Source of the DNA: Veillonella denticariosi JCM 15641
GTDB lineage: Bacteria; Bacillota; Negativicutes; Veillonellales; Veillonellaceae
DNA length: 64,000 nucleotides
Assembly: GCF_002959855.1 (NCBI RefSeq)
Contig: NZ_PPDB01000003.1
Span: 372,001-436,000 of the forward strand
Reading direction: 5' to 3'
The position numbers and the translations under genes were made by a program. Below are positions 24,603 through 34,073 of this stretch, one piece after another. Every line of letters starts with the position of its first letter. Within the stretch, counting starts at the first letter, position 1. The notes under the pieces are model-generated. The model did not search any database. It was not told the DNA's origin and saw only the letters and a list, made by a program, of their open reading frames with translations.

Positions 24603-25952
24603 TTACTCCGCACTTTCTTGAGCCTTTTTAATTTCCATGTATTTTACCATGCCGTCAACGGCGCGTTTCGCTTCGCGCATGGCGAGGACTACGGTTGCCG
24701 GCTTATGTACAACGTCGCCGCCGGCGAATACGCCTTCACGGCTCGTCATACCGTATGGGTCTTGAGACGTAATGATATACCCTTTTTCATCGACCTTAAG
24801 GTTATTTCCTTCACCGACGAGGCGTGCATTCGGTTTATGACCCGCAGCAATGATGATTTTATCGACAGGCATCACCTGATACGTGCCCGTACCGTGAATG
24901 CCGGCGCCGTCTTCATTGAGCGCCATCACTTCGTACTTAAAGCCTTCCACCTTATCTTTGCCTTCTACTCCGATTGGAGATGCAAACCATTGAAACTGAA
25001 CGCCTTCGGCGCGTGCTTCTTCATATTCTGAAAGCAATGCGGGCATCTGTTCCTGGCTACGACGGTATGCTACGGTAACCGCTTCACAGCCGAGGCGCAC
25101 GCACGTACGGGCCGCATCCATCGCTACGTTGCCGCCGCCGATGATAACGACGCGGTCCCCCTTCTTAACAGGGATCTGTGCTTCGTCAAGCTCGCCATTG
25201 TCTACTAATTGTACGTTAGTCAACAGATACATGGCCTGAAATACGCCGGTAATCTCATCGTTTTCCATGCGCACTTCTTGCGGAATATGCGTACCGGTAC
25301 CGATGAAGATGGAATCAAAGCCTTCCTCAAAAAGCTGATCCAATGTTTTATCCTGACCGATGAATGTGTTGCATACAAATTTAACGCCTAAACCTTCCAA
25401 ACGTGCGATTTCACGGCGCACAACGGATTTGGACAGGCGGAACTCGGGAATACCGAATAACAATACGCCGCCCGGTTCGGACTGACCTTCAAAGACGGTC
25501 ACTTCATAGCCTAATTTTGCAATGTCACCCGCTACGGACAAGCCTGCAGGACCGGAGCCGACAACAGCCACGCGACCGTGGTCCTGTTTAATCTTTTTAG
25601 GTTTCCGCAATTCATTGATGCTTTCAAAATCGGCCGCAAAGCGTTCCAATTTACCGATGTTAATAGGCGGTTTCTTAGCCTTATTCATGATACAATTGCC
25701 TTCGCATTGATTTTCACGAGGACAAACACGGCCGCAAATAGCCGGCAAATTCGTCCGTTCCGCCAGAATATCGTTCGCTTCGCCGAAATTGCCGCGTGCG
25801 ATAGCCTGAATGAAGCGGGGAATCTCGTTCTCAATAGGACACCCCATGCGACACAACGGCTTAGGACAATTCAAACAACGCTTCGCCTCCGCAAGCGCCT
25901 CCTCCATCGTGTAATCCGCATCAAAATGTAATGGTTTTAATTCGTTACTCAT
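24603..25952 (-). CDS. gltD: NAD(P)H-dependent oxidoreductase, glutamate synthase small-subunit type
   Basis: Flavin and iron-sulfur protein (449 aa) of the GltD/NfnB/SudA family. N-terminal cysteines CLNCPKPLCRMGCP and CGRVCPRENQCEGNC bind two [4Fe-4S] centres. The FAD motif GSGPAGLSVAGDIAKLGYEVTVFE is near residue 130 and the NADPH motif GGGNVAMDAARTCVRLG near residue 275; the C-terminal FAD contact is GVFAGGDVV. No large glutamate synthase subunit is adjacent, so it may be a stand-alone NADPH:acceptor oxidoreductase (for example ferredoxin-linked) or pair with a distant gene. The symbol reflects homology, not proven function. Confidence 0.85.
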   Translation of the reverse strand: MSNELKPLHFDADYTMEEALAEAKRCLNCPKPLCRMGCPIENEIPRFIQAIARGNFGEANDILAERTNLPAICGRVCPRENQCEGNCIMNKAKKPPINIGKLERFAADFESINELRKPKKIKQDHGRVAVVGSGPAGLSVAGDIAKLGYEVTVFEGQSEPGGVLLFGIPEFRLSKSVVRREIARLEGLGVKFVCNTFIGQDKTLDQLFEEGFDSIFIGTGTHIPQEVRMENDEITGVFQAMYLLTNVQLVDNGELDEAQIPVKKGDRVVIIGGGNVAMDAARTCVRLGCEAVTVAYRRSQEQMPALLSEYEEARAEGVQFQWFASPIGVEGKDKVEGFKYEVMALNEDGAGIHGTGTYQVMPVDKIIIAAGHKPNARLVGEGNNLKVDEKGYIITSQDPYGMTSREGVFAGGDVVHKPATVVLAMREAKRAVDGMVKYMEIKKAQESAE

Positions 25953-26230
25953 GGCACATGCCTCCTAACAAGGATCCAGTACTGTACTTATATTAACAAT
26001 TCTATATAGACGCGCAGCTCGATGAACCACTTTCACATATGAACGTATTGCCCCCATATAACGTTAAGAATTTATCAGTTGTAACCATTCGATATGCGTG
26101 TGCCACTGGTCATGCACACACTATTCTATAGTATATTTTAAATTGTGAAAGTCATTACCGTCAAGCAAATAGGCTACGATTTGATTATGTTATTATAATA
26201 ATACGTAACACTCTAAATAGGAGGATTTCT

Positions 26231-27418
26231 ATGAACACAGCAGAATTCACTCAAAAATACTATACCGAACGCCGAGGTTCTCATTCCCGCAAATGGGACG
26301 GCCAGCATCTTAAATTCAGCCGCACCGACCTGTTGCCGCTCTGGGTGGCGGACATGGACTTCATGCCTCCTCAATGCATTCAAAATGCGATTTGTAACTA
26401 TGTGAAAGCGGTGCCGCTCGGCTATACGATGACAAATCCCGCCTACATAGAGGCCGTGATGAGCTGGTATAAACGCCGTCACAGCTGTACGCTTTCAGCG
26501 GACTGGCTCACCGGCGCGCCGAATGTGATTACGGGCCTCATGTGGTGTATCGGAGCTTTCACAGAACCAAACGATGCCGTCGCCGTTCTGACCCCCGTAT
26601 ACGGCGCATTCGATACGAGCGCAAACGATGCTCAGCGGCATATCATTTCGGTCCCGATGCATCGCACCGCGGACAATCGTTATACCGTCGATTACGACGC
26701 TTTCAAATCGGCCATCGTCAAAAACGATGTGAAGCTGTTCATTCACTGCAATCCGTACAATCCGGTGGGTCATGTATGGACCGACGAAGAGATGGAGCAG
26801 CTGTTCAGCATCTGTAAACGTCATCATGTGCTCATCATCAGCGACGAAATCCATCAGGATCTCATTACGGGACCGACGCCGTTTACACCGGCGCTGTCGG
26901 TATCGGGCGGGGCCTATGCGGACAATATGGTCGCCATGTCCTCCGTGTCTAAATCGTTTAATATGGCGAGTCTTCACCAGGCCGAGGTCATCATCCCTAA
27001 TGAAAGCTTACGCAGCCGCTACAATACGTACAGATCGCACGTGTACCATACGGATTCGGACGTCATCGCCGAGGCGGCCATCACGGCGGCTTACACACAT
27101 CCGAATGCCGAAGCATGGCTCAATGATCTGCTCGCCGTCGTCAGAGAAAACTACGATTATATGTATAAAGAACTGTATGCAGCCCTTCCTGAGCTGCGCA
27201 TCAGCCCCATGGACGGCACCTATTTAGCGTGGATCGATTTCAGCACTTATATCAAACCTGAAAGTATGCGCGATGTCTTTGAAAATCAGTGCCGCATCGC
27301 CCCAAGTTTCGGCGAATGGTTCGGAGGCGAAAACTATGCTACCTTTGTACGATTAAACTTAGCTACCAGCCTAGAAAACATAAAAACCACTACCCACAGC
27401 ATTATTAGAAATATTTAA
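26231..27418 (+). CDS. PatB/MalY-type PLP aminotransferase (cystathionine beta-lyase)
   Basis: Pyridoxal-phosphate enzyme (395 aa), fold type I. Recognisable are the N-terminal RRGSHSRKWDG...LPLWVADMDFMPP typical of MalY/PatB, the PLP region GLMWCIGAF, HCNPYNPVGHVW, SDEIHQDL, and the lysine motif SSVSKSFNMASLH. PatB enzymes cleave the C-S bond of cystathionine or similar thioethers. The lysine-motif residues SKSFN fit SKTFN of relatives. It is a single gene with AGGAGG upstream and a strong terminator after it. Contribution to hydrogen sulfide production from cysteine is possible. Confidence 0.9.
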   Translation: MNTAEFTQKYYTERRGSHSRKWDGQHLKFSRTDLLPLWVADMDFMPPQCIQNAICNYVKAVPLGYTMTNPAYIEAVMSWYKRRHSCTLSADWLTGAPNVITGLMWCIGAFTEPNDAVAVLTPVYGAFDTSANDAQRHIISVPMHRTADNRYTVDYDAFKSAIVKNDVKLFIHCNPYNPVGHVWTDEEMEQLFSICKRHHVLIISDEIHQDLITGPTPFTPALSVSGGAYADNMVAMSSVSKSFNMASLHQAEVIIPNESLRSRYNTYRSHVYHTDSDVIAEAAITAAYTHPNAEAWLNDLLAVVRENYDYMYKELYAALPELRISPMDGTYLAWIDFSTYIKPESMRDVFENQCRIAPSFGEWFGGENYATFVRLNLATSLENIKTTTHSIIRNI

Positions 27419-27520
27419 AATATCAGTCATATTAAGCATAATAATCGTATCCAATCATACTATCCCCTACACAACCTTAGTACATACAGGGATATATGTG
27501 CGGTAAACTATAAGGCATAC

Positions 27521-27566
27521 AAAAAGGCTGCTCTACCATCAAACGGTGTTAGAGCAGCCTCTTTTT
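27521..27566 (+). terminator. Bidirectional terminator between PatB/MalY and DUF438 genes
   Basis: AAAAAGGCTGCTCTA/TAGAGCAGCCTCTTTTT, 13-15 bp stem with T-runs on both strands. Confidence 0.85.
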
Positions 27567-27617
27567 CATATATGTCCTATATATGTTACCTATTCAGGTT
27601 ACCACATATATAGGGTC

Positions 27618-29267
27618 TTATTTAGTTCTAACGAAATGATCTTTTGCAAATTGCATGTCCTGTACGAGTTCCAACGTACCAAGGTAATTCTTGTGCCCGT
27701 CGCGTACAGCCATATAATTGACGTAGAACGGACGGCCCTGCTTTTCGAGCCATACCGCTACATTGTCGCGTTCACCCTTGCGGAAGGAGTCAATAATGCC
27801 GCGCACGATCGGTTCCACCTTCGGAGGATGGCAGGAGAATACATCTCTACCGATAGCCGTGGTAGGACGTTTAAACACCTTTTCTCCGTCGTTGAAGTAC
27901 CGGTTGATATCTTCGTGATCAACAAAGGTAATCTCCATCGGCATGGTGTTGAGCATGGCCTCTAACTGGTCAAAGGTCAAGCTGCCGCCAATGAGGGCGA
28001 TGGTATGACTGTCTCCGTTTGTTCCTGCATCCCGTTCAGCTGCGCTTGCCTTTGTAGTGCTTTCAGCCAAAGCAGATTCCGCCTCCGCCCAAACAGCCGG
28101 TTCCACGCCGAAGATAACGTCGTAGTCTTTAGCATCCTTGTAAATTCGATACCATTCTTCAGCAGTGAAGTTCTCCGCACAAATCGGGAACAGAATATTC
28201 TGTTCCTTGTAAATCATCTCCTGAGCGCGCGTAAGGAGTGCATCAAAGTCGTCATACCACGCCCGGTCAAAGATATTCGCCTTAGCTAAACGGCCAAAGC
28301 CGTCGCGAATATCCCCATCGACGGTCCACATAACCATGGACGGACCGGAAATATCATAGGCTACCTTTAGATGCGGGTATAAAAGGTCTCCCTTCTTCGC
28401 GTAATGAACCGATACCCGGCGCACCGCGTTCACGTCCTCTACGGTAACAGTCTTATCGGCGATTTTGGCCTTTGTCGCTTCAATCAAAGCATCAAGCGCC
28501 TTGTTCTCTTCCGTCAACTGATTGAGGGGATGACCGACTGTCTCGATTAAGGACACTACGCTTTTACTCTGTTCCTGAGCCTCTAAAACGGCCTCCACCT
28601 TGGCGTGTTCAGCCTCCATCTGTTCATGGATGGTAGAGCCGTGGAACAATGCGGAGTGAAGATCACATAACTGCTGTACCTCCGCCAATGGTGTGCCTTC
28701 GCGCATGAGCCCTTGTTCGGCTTTCATGATTTCACTGGCCTCAACATGTGCAAATTGACTTGCAAAATCTTCACGAACGGAGCCGAGGTCTTCGCCGGTC
28801 CCCAACCGCTTCAAATAACCTTTCAGCTGCTCCACGCGTTCACTGTCGTTAACTGTATCATCGGTGTCAGCTTCTGCGTTACTGTCGTTAGCGCCATGAG
28901 TTTCATCGTTATTGCTATGAATCGCGGTTTTATCCGATTTTGCCGTGCCCACTGTCTCGGTTGCAGTCTGTGGCGCATCTATAGATGAACGGTTTTCAGC
29001 CGTAGATTCCGCCGATACATCGCCGTGCAAGTCCGGCATCTGCCCTTCCAGCACGAATCCAGCTTTCATAAAAGCCCCCACGATATCGATCATAGAGACA
29101 CCTTTCATCTTGGCCCCTTTCGGGATCGTCATAATCTTACCGACGGAATTCAGCATGATCTTATTCGTAATCTCGCTGAACCCCAGTTCCTTCATGATAT
29201 CCGCTACTTCCGGATATGCTTTCACCAAATCATAAACGGATTTGGATAAATCTAATTTCTTTTCCAT
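27618..29267 (-). CDS. DUF1858-DUF438-hemerythrin-PAS protein
   Basis: Multi-domain cytoplasmic protein (549 aa). Order: DUF1858 (about residues 1-75, KLDLSKSVYDLVKAYPEVADIMKELGF...GVSMIDIVGAFMKAGF), an acidic Ser/Asp/Thr-rich linker (about 85-150), DUF438 helical domain (about 150-215), hemerythrin-like HHE region (HSALFHG, HYAKKGDLLYPHL) and a C-terminal PAS-like domain (LPMEITFVDHEDINRYFNDGEKVFKRPTTAIGRDVFSCHPPK). Such proteins are thought to sense redox state, oxygen or NO through a di-iron or haem site. I start at 29267 (MEKKLDL) because GAGGTAATTAAC precedes it; the frame extends 58 codons further without a ribosome site. Confidence 0.85.
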   Translation of the reverse strand: MEKKLDLSKSVYDLVKAYPEVADIMKELGFSEITNKIMLNSVGKIMTIPKGAKMKGVSMIDIVGAFMKAGFVLEGQMPDLHGDVSAESTAENRSSIDAPQTATETVGTAKSDKTAIHSNNDETHGANDSNAEADTDDTVNDSERVEQLKGYLKRLGTGEDLGSVREDFASQFAHVEASEIMKAEQGLMREGTPLAEVQQLCDLHSALFHGSTIHEQMEAEHAKVEAVLEAQEQSKSVVSLIETVGHPLNQLTEENKALDALIEATKAKIADKTVTVEDVNAVRRVSVHYAKKGDLLYPHLKVAYDISGPSMVMWTVDGDIRDGFGRLAKANIFDRAWYDDFDALLTRAQEMIYKEQNILFPICAENFTAEEWYRIYKDAKDYDVIFGVEPAVWAEAESALAESTTKASAAERDAGTNGDSHTIALIGGSLTFDQLEAMLNTMPMEITFVDHEDINRYFNDGEKVFKRPTTAIGRDVFSCHPPKVEPIVRGIIDSFRKGERDNVAVWLEKQGRPFYVNYMAVRDGHKNYLGTLELVQDMQFAKDHFVRTK

Positions 29268-29408
29268 GTTAATTACCTCGTTATCAATTTCTATATAATA
29301 CGTATTTCGCGATATTTTACAACTTATAATCCTATGATAAACGATATCGATTATAATTTCTGTATCCATGGATATACTTTTGAAAGTTATAAAAAATATT
29401 ATCAAAAA

Positions 29409-29492
29409 TAGCGGATAGTCGACCCTCGCATCAAACTGCACACCAAAACCATATCCATTTCGGCATTCAGTTCACGGATCAACTACCCGCTA
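29409..29492 (-). terminator. Long terminator-like hairpin after thiC
   Basis: Arms TAGCGGgTAGTTGATC/GGTCGACTAtCCGCTA, read on the minus strand and followed by TTTTTGATAATATTTTT, enclose about 55 nt. It sits between the thiC stop and the DUF438 gene. Confidence 0.6.
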
Positions 29493-29580
29493 TATTTATT
29501 TTCTATGTGATGTATAGATAAAATCGCATCCACTCAAGCTAAAAAGAACTATACCACCTATTTGTCTTAACAAAATAAAA

Positions 29581-30885
29581 CTACAAAATATCTATATATT
29601 CGCTATTCAACGCCTTATTCATGCTGCGAACGGCACAGAACTTACCGCACATGCTGCAGGTTTCGCTATGATCTTTCTCCGGCGCACGGCTGTCGCGGAT
29701 GCTTCGCGCTCTTTCAGGGTCAATGGCACAAGCGTATTGCTGCTCCCAGTCAAGAACTTTTCTCGCGTCCGCCATCGCATCATCCCGATCACGTGCCCCC
29801 CGAATGCCTCGTGCGATGTCGGCCGCATGGGCTGCAATTTTAAAGGCCATGATGCCCTCTTTCACATCCTCCGCATTGGGCAGAGCCAAATGTTCCGCAG
29901 GTGTCACATAGCATAGGAAGGATGCACCGTGCATTCCCGCCACAGCCCCGCCGATAGCGGCCGTAATGTGATCATAGCCGGGTGCAATATCCGTAACCAA
30001 TGGTCCCAACACATAGAATGGGGCACTGCCGCACAAAGAGTCCTCCAATTCCATATTCGCCTGAATCTGGTTGAGCGGCACATGCCCAGGGCCTTCCACG
30101 ATAACCTGCACGCCTTTTTCGCGAGCTCGTTTAGTTAATTCACCTAATCGCACCAGCTCCTCGATCTGGCACACATCCGTAGCATCCGCGAGGCAGCCGG
30201 GACGGCATGCATCTCCCAAAGATATGGTCACGTCATGAAGTCGACAAATCTCCAATATATCATCAAAGTATTCGTAGAACGGATTTTCCTGACCGGTCAT
30301 GCTCATCCACGCAAATAACAGGCTGCCTCCGCGGCTCACAATGTTCAGTCTGCGCTTGTGTTTTCTGATTTGATCGATAGTCTGCCGCGTTATGCCGCAG
30401 TGCAGTGTCACAAAGTCAACGCCGTCCTCCGCATGTAATCGTATGGTATCCAAAAAGTCCTCCGCCGTGAGCTCCGCCAAATCCTTTTTATGATGAATGA
30501 CACTGTCGTATACGGGAACCGTACCGATCATGGCTTTACACTCACCGGTCAGCTTACGCCTGAAAATTCGGGTATCTCCATGCGTCGATAGATCCATAAT
30601 AGATTCGGCGCCCAATCGAATCGCCCAGTTCACCTTTTCCATTTCACTGTCATAATCCGTTACATCTCGCGATGTCCCCAGGTTGACATTAATCTTGGTC
30701 CGCAAAGCTTTGCCGATTCCCTCAGGGTCGATACAGATATGATTACGATTACACGGAATCACGACCTGTCCGGCGGCGACCAGTTCCCGCAACCGCTCTT
30801 CAGGAATACCTTCCTTTTGAGCGACAATTTTCATTTCATCTGTAACAAAGCCTTCTTTAGCGGCCTCCAATTGAGTGTAAAACAT
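29581..30885 (-). CDS. thiC: Phosphomethylpyrimidine synthase ThiC
   Basis: Radical-SAM enzyme (434 aa) that rearranges aminoimidazole ribotide to the thiamine pyrimidine HMP-P. The C-terminal cluster motif CSMCGKFC binds [4Fe-4S]. Core motifs seen: [71 protein letters not shown], and [19 protein letters not shown]. It is the short bacterial form without the N-terminal domain of plant and E. coli enzymes. Start at 30885 ([10 protein letters not shown]) after GAGGAGG. A TPP riboswitch with a terminator is directly upstream, so expression falls when thiamine pyrophosphate is abundant. No other thi genes are adjacent. Confidence 0.95.
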   Translation of the reverse strand: MFYTQLEAAKEGFVTDEMKIVAQKEGIPEERLRELVAAGQVVIPCNRNHICIDPEGIGKALRTKINVNLGTSRDVTDYDSEMEKVNWAIRLGAESIMDLSTHGDTRIFRRKLTGECKAMIGTVPVYDSVIHHKKDLAELTAEDFLDTIRLHAEDGVDFVTLHCGITRQTIDQIRKHKRRLNIVSRGGSLLFAWMSMTGQENPFYEYFDDILEICRLHDVTISLGDACRPGCLADATDVCQIEELVRLGELTKRAREKGVQVIVEGPGHVPLNQIQANMELEDSLCGSAPFYVLGPLVTDIAPGYDHITAAIGGAVAGMHGASFLCYVTPAEHLALPNAEDVKEGIMAFKIAAHAADIARGIRGARDRDDAMADARKVLDWEQQYACAIDPERARSIRDSRAPEKDHSETCSMCGKFCAVRSMNKALNSEYIDIL

Positions 30886-30930
30886 TTTACATTTCCTCCT
30901 CTTGAATATAATCATTCAGCTTTGTATACA

Positions 30931-31067
30931 AGAAAAAGGGCACCGATACTCGATCGATACCCTTTTATGGTGTCTGCGTGCTTCCTACGCGGGCATGATC
31001 CCGATCAGGTCAAAGGTCAGGTGCTGATAGCCCTTTCTCAGCCTATTCCATAGGCTCCCTTGCATAC
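30931..31067 (-). promoter_or_regulatory. TPP riboswitch with terminator in the thiC leader
   Basis: Aptamer at about 30968-31064: the minus strand reads GGGAGCC...GGCTGAGAAAGG, then ACCTTTGACCTGATCGGGAT and CATGCCCGCGTAGGAAGC, the conserved TPP-box sequences. An intrinsic terminator follows at 30933-30966 (AAAGGGTATCGAT.../GGTGCCCTTTTT), 48 bp before the thiC start. TPP binding should favour this terminator. Confidence 0.95.
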
Positions 31068-31121
31068 TCTGCTATGTAATTCTTCTACAGCATATCACTC
31101 TTTGAATAATAATTCAATAAA

Positions 31122-31592
31122 TTAACGAACCAAATTAGGATACGGACCGCCGGTTAATACCTTCCAAGATTCCGCAACAATACCTAAAAAGCCTTGATTA
31201 TAACCGAATGTATTATTCAAATCCTGTTCTTTCCAGGTTTGGTCTTCCTGATTGTATGTATACACCACATTCCACGGATCATCATATATACGCATGATAA
31301 CCATGCTGCCGGGCTTCATATCCTTCGCCGGAACAATCCACTCGTCACCATCGTCCAACACCAGACCGGACACGGTTTCAACGGAATACACAATTCTATC
31401 AGGCCCTTCAGAGACTACTTTCACAGAGGACTTGTCCAGATACGTACCATAGTTCATGTGTCCATAGGTTAAAATATAATTCGGATCACCATTCAGATGT
31501 TTAGGATATACATACGCAAAGGTATTTCTTAGCCCTCCGAAGAAGAATAAAAGTGCTAACGCAATAGCCCCTAATAATGCTATCTTTTTCAT
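31122..31592 (-). CDS. Hypothetical secreted protein
   Basis: Small exported protein (156 aa) with a clear signal peptide (MKKIALLGAIALALLFFFGG, cleavage likely after FAYVYP or slightly before). The mature part is rich in Tyr, Trp, Asp and Gly: YGHMNYGTYLDKSSVKVVSEGPDRIVYSVETVSG. Start at 31592 is set by AAAGGAGG; the frame continues 21 codons further without support. No conserved family recognised. It could be a periplasmic or outer-membrane-associated protein. A similar secreted protein with the same kind of Thr/Tyr-rich end is encoded at 40622-41368. Confidence 0.8.
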   Translation of the reverse strand: MKKIALLGAIALALLFFFGGLRNTFAYVYPKHLNGDPNYILTYGHMNYGTYLDKSSVKVVSEGPDRIVYSVETVSGLVLDDGDEWIVPAKDMKPGSMVIMRIYDDPWNVVYTYNQEDQTWKEQDLNNTFGYNQGFLGIVAESWKVLTGGPYPNLVR

Positions 31593-31688
31593 ATGCAAAC
31601 CTCCTTTATATTTACCTACACGAACAACAACTGAGTCCATCATGACAAATGTCAATTATATATATCAATAAACCCGCCCCAATGAGGT

Positions 31689-32228
31689 TCAGTCGATAAT
31701 ACACTGACAGGCCTGCATCGTTTTGAGCGCCGCATCATGCGATTCCGGGGTAACCCCCGCACAACAGGACGCGTCCACATGAATCGGAACCTCCGGCAGA
31801 CCCGCTTTCAAAATAAGCGCATTCGATACAACGCAGATGTCCGTACAGAGCCCCACAAGCGTAATCGATTCAATAGGGTTAACGGTGTGCATGCCTTCCA
31901 AACGGCTCAACAGCTCAAAAGACGCAAAATTCGGCTTATCTATGAATGACACAGGGCTCATGATTTTACGACTTTCAGCAGCCTCGATCAGCCCGTCCAC
32001 GATATGCCAGCCGTCCGTTCCTTTTATGCAGTGCGACACAGGTAACAGCTTGCCCTCCTGGCTGTCAAGGTAATGACTGTCATGAGTATCTCGCGTAAAT
32101 ATGATAGGTCCATGAAAGGACTCTATTTTTTTGCGCACATTGGCGACGATGGCCTCCGCCTGAGGAGAACCGAGGGCACCGTCCACAAAATCATGTTGCA
32201 TATCGATAACTACAAGAACGTTCTGCAT
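31689..32228 (-). CDS. Isochorismatase-family cysteine hydrolase
   Basis: Protein of 179 aa of the isochorismatase/nicotinamidase superfamily. The catalytic triad positions are visible: D9 in VLVVIDMQHDFVDGALG, a lysine before the middle, and the nucleophilic cysteine in VGLCTDICVVSNALILKA. FTRDTHDSHYL is the usual metal or cofactor segment. Substrates in the family range from nicotinamide to isochorismate and ureides; the DTHDxxY and GTDGW motifs lean to nicotinamidase-like enzymes. Operon relation: 111 bp downstream of the PgpA-like gene on the same strand. Confidence 0.85.
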   Translation of the reverse strand: MQNVLVVIDMQHDFVDGALGSPQAEAIVANVRKKIESFHGPIIFTRDTHDSHYLDSQEGKLLPVSHCIKGTDGWHIVDGLIEAAESRKIMSPVSFIDKPNFASFELLSRLEGMHTVNPIESITLVGLCTDICVVSNALILKAGLPEVPIHVDASCCAGVTPESHDAALKTMQACQCIID

Positions 32229-32339
32229 ATAACCTCCTGTACATTAAGTATACTAATATATCTGCCATTAATTATTGCCGTATCCGGTATTCCAATTATT
32301 ACTGTATCCGTACTGCTGTAAACTGACCGTAACAGCTAT

Positions 32340-32852
32340 TTACTCATCCGCCAACGCATGTTGCACGCGATGCGGTTCATTATGCGCAATGCGGCCCGCC
32401 GCTGCAGCGGCCACGGCACCTACCAGATCATCGAGGAATGTATTGCAACGGCCACCGACTTCACTGTCTAAATCCTTGATAATACCCGGTTTTACCTTAT
32501 CCAAGTAACCGTAATTCGTAAAGCCGATAGATCCGTACAGGTTAACGATGGAAAACGCCAGGATTTCATCGATGCCGTAAAGGCTTTCATCATGGGTCAC
32601 GATATGTTGTAACGGCTGAGACAGCTTGTTCTGCTCCGCCAATTTATCGAGTTCCACGCCCGTAAGAATCGCATTATGTACCTCGCGCTTAGCCAATACG
32701 GATGCCACGCTGTCACGGCACTCGTCGATGCTGAGATTAGGCATATACGGTTTCTGCACGTACAGCACCAGCTCGGCGATGTCTTCCAATGTAACGCCAC
32801 GCTCCGCCAGCAGTTCATATGTGTATTTTTCCAAGTCTTTTGTCGATTCCAT
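32340..32852 (-). CDS. Phosphatidylglycerophosphatase A-like protein (YutG type)
   Basis: Protein of 170 aa resembling the PgpA/YutG family: AELVLYVQKPYMPNLSIDECRDSVASVLAKREVHNAILTGVELDKLAEQNKLSQPLQHIV...GIDEILAF, then GYLDKVKPGIIKDLDSEVGGRCNTFLDDLVGAVAAAAAGRI. The last stretch holds the FxDDxxGA motif of PgpA. Unlike E. coli PgpA it has no transmembrane spans and belongs to the soluble Bacillus YutG type. The likely role is dephosphorylation of phosphatidylglycerol phosphate or a related lipid. Start at 32852 follows AAAGGAG. Confidence 0.8.
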   Translation of the reverse strand: MESTKDLEKYTYELLAERGVTLEDIAELVLYVQKPYMPNLSIDECRDSVASVLAKREVHNAILTGVELDKLAEQNKLSQPLQHIVTHDESLYGIDEILAFSIVNLYGSIGFTNYGYLDKVKPGIIKDLDSEVGGRCNTFLDDLVGAVAAAAAGRIAHNEPHRVQHALADE

Positions 32853-32961
32853 AACGTCTCCTTTCATCAAGTATCAGAGGATAGGTGCCGCCTCAAAATG
32901 TAAGCGCTACCGGTATCCACTCTTTCTCAATAGCAGTATATAAATAATTATACCATGAAAA

Positions 32962-32992
32962 AATCCCCGTCGAATTCGAGTCGGCGAGGATT
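32962..32992 (-). terminator. Terminator of the PNPOx-like gene
   Basis: Stem AATCCtCGcCGA/TCGaCGgGGATT (with G-T pairs), followed by TTTTTTC on the minus strand. Confidence 0.65.
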
Positions 32993-33037
32993 ATCCTTCT
33001 ATTTACATTCCTACTGAAATAGCAGGGGTATTAATAA

Positions 33038-33409
33038 TTATAATAATTGTTTAGCAGATTGTACGTGTAGTATCAGAACCCGGTTAATAAATGGATATTC
33101 CGCATACATCTTATCAAATACTTCACCTTCACGGATGAAAGATGTAGTACATTCCAAGCGGAACCCTGTCCCTTGGTAACCGTTAAAGCCTTCTACTTCG
33201 CGAGCGCCTAATGTAACGATAGCGCGATTGTTAATTTTCAAATCATTTTCTGAACTTGTTAAACCTGCCGCAGGCACCCAAAGATCATCACCATCAACCT
33301 TCAAATAGGAGTTCCAAGTATTCGTTACATGCGCTTCACCATTCGCCCACGTTGTAATAGATACCACACCTTCATGCTTAAGAACTTCTAATAATTTTTC
33401 CGGTAACAT
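33038..33409 (-). CDS. Pyridoxamine 5'-phosphate oxidase-like FMN-binding protein
   Basis: Small split-barrel flavoprotein (123 aa): VLKHEGVVSITTWANGEAHVTNTWNSYLKVDGDDLWVPAAGL, NNRAIVTLGAREVEGFNGYQGTGFRLECTT. It belongs to the pyridoxamine-phosphate oxidase superfamily but is too short and divergent to name as PdxH; many such proteins are FMN-dependent reductases or haem-degrading. It is a single gene with AAGGAGGT before the ATG and its own terminator. Confidence 0.85.
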   Translation of the reverse strand: MLPEKLLEVLKHEGVVSITTWANGEAHVTNTWNSYLKVDGDDLWVPAAGLTSSENDLKINNRAIVTLGAREVEGFNGYQGTGFRLECTTSFIREGEVFDKMYAEYPFINRVLILHVQSAKQLL

Positions 33410-33644
33410 CTATATGACCTCCTTATCGAATACATTTTTTTCGATATAAATATCATACCATATGGAGCGTACAATTAATAGTAGTTTTCAATACCATTTC
33501 TTAACCATCTCCGATTTCAGCACCATAGCACCAAAACCGTCAAGTTTACAATCGATATCGTGACCGTCGTTTGCAGCGGTCCACCATATCTTAGAAACCG
33601 GGCTACATATTGATATGACGGCTATATGATATCTACAATAAAAT

Positions 33645-34007
33645 CTACTCAATCTCATTTTTCTTTATTAAAGTTTCATACAACTCCAACTTATCTTCAA
33701 GATTATTCTTATAGCCTTCCAATCGTTTGATTTCGTTCTCAATAAACTGATAGTGTTCCTGCAACAGTGTCATTCTTTCACGGACCGTATGAGCTCCGGC
33801 ATACCGTAAGTCCGCATATCGCTTGATATTCGCAAGCGGCATTCCCATGTCTTTCAAGCGTTTAATAAACTGCACAAAGCCCACATCCTCCGCATGGTAA
33901 TTGCGAATGCCGTTCTGTCGCTCGATGTGAAGGAACCCTTGATCCTCATAATATCGCAATGTGGAAATGAGCAGTCCCACCAATTTTGAAAATTCACCGA
34001 TTTTCAT
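33645..34007 (-). CDS. MerR-family regulator
   Basis: Transcription factor (120 aa). N-terminal HTH MKIGEFSKLVGLLISTLRYYEDQGFLHIERQNGIRNYHAEDV, then a long dimerisation helix (about residues 78-118). There is no C-terminal cysteine set for metals; the nearest relatives are AdhR/NmlR-type regulators of carbonyl or redox stress. It is divergent from the carboxymuconolactone decarboxylase gene, and the 66 bp between them hold a MerR-type promoter with a 19-bp spacer and a palindrome, so that gene is the probable target. Confidence 0.9.
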   Translation of the reverse strand: MKIGEFSKLVGLLISTLRYYEDQGFLHIERQNGIRNYHAEDVGFVQFIKRLKDMGMPLANIKRYADLRYAGAHTVRERMTLLQEHYQFIENEIKRLEGYKNNLEDKLELYETLIKKNEIE

Positions 34008-34019
34008 ACTTTCACCACC

Positions 34020-34050
34020 TTGACCTCAAGTATACTCGAGCATATATCAT
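34020..34050 (+). promoter_or_regulatory. MerR-type promoter with 19-bp spacer
   Basis: -35 TTGACC (34020-34025), spacer 19 bp, -10 TATCAT (34045-34050). The spacer contains CTCAAG-TATA-CTCGAG, a palindrome with one mismatch pair. An elongated spacer holding the operator is the hallmark of promoters activated by DNA distortion by MerR-family regulators. It would drive the gene at 34074. Confidence 0.8.
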
Positions 34051-34073
34051 ACGTCCAGAAGGAGGTAATAATT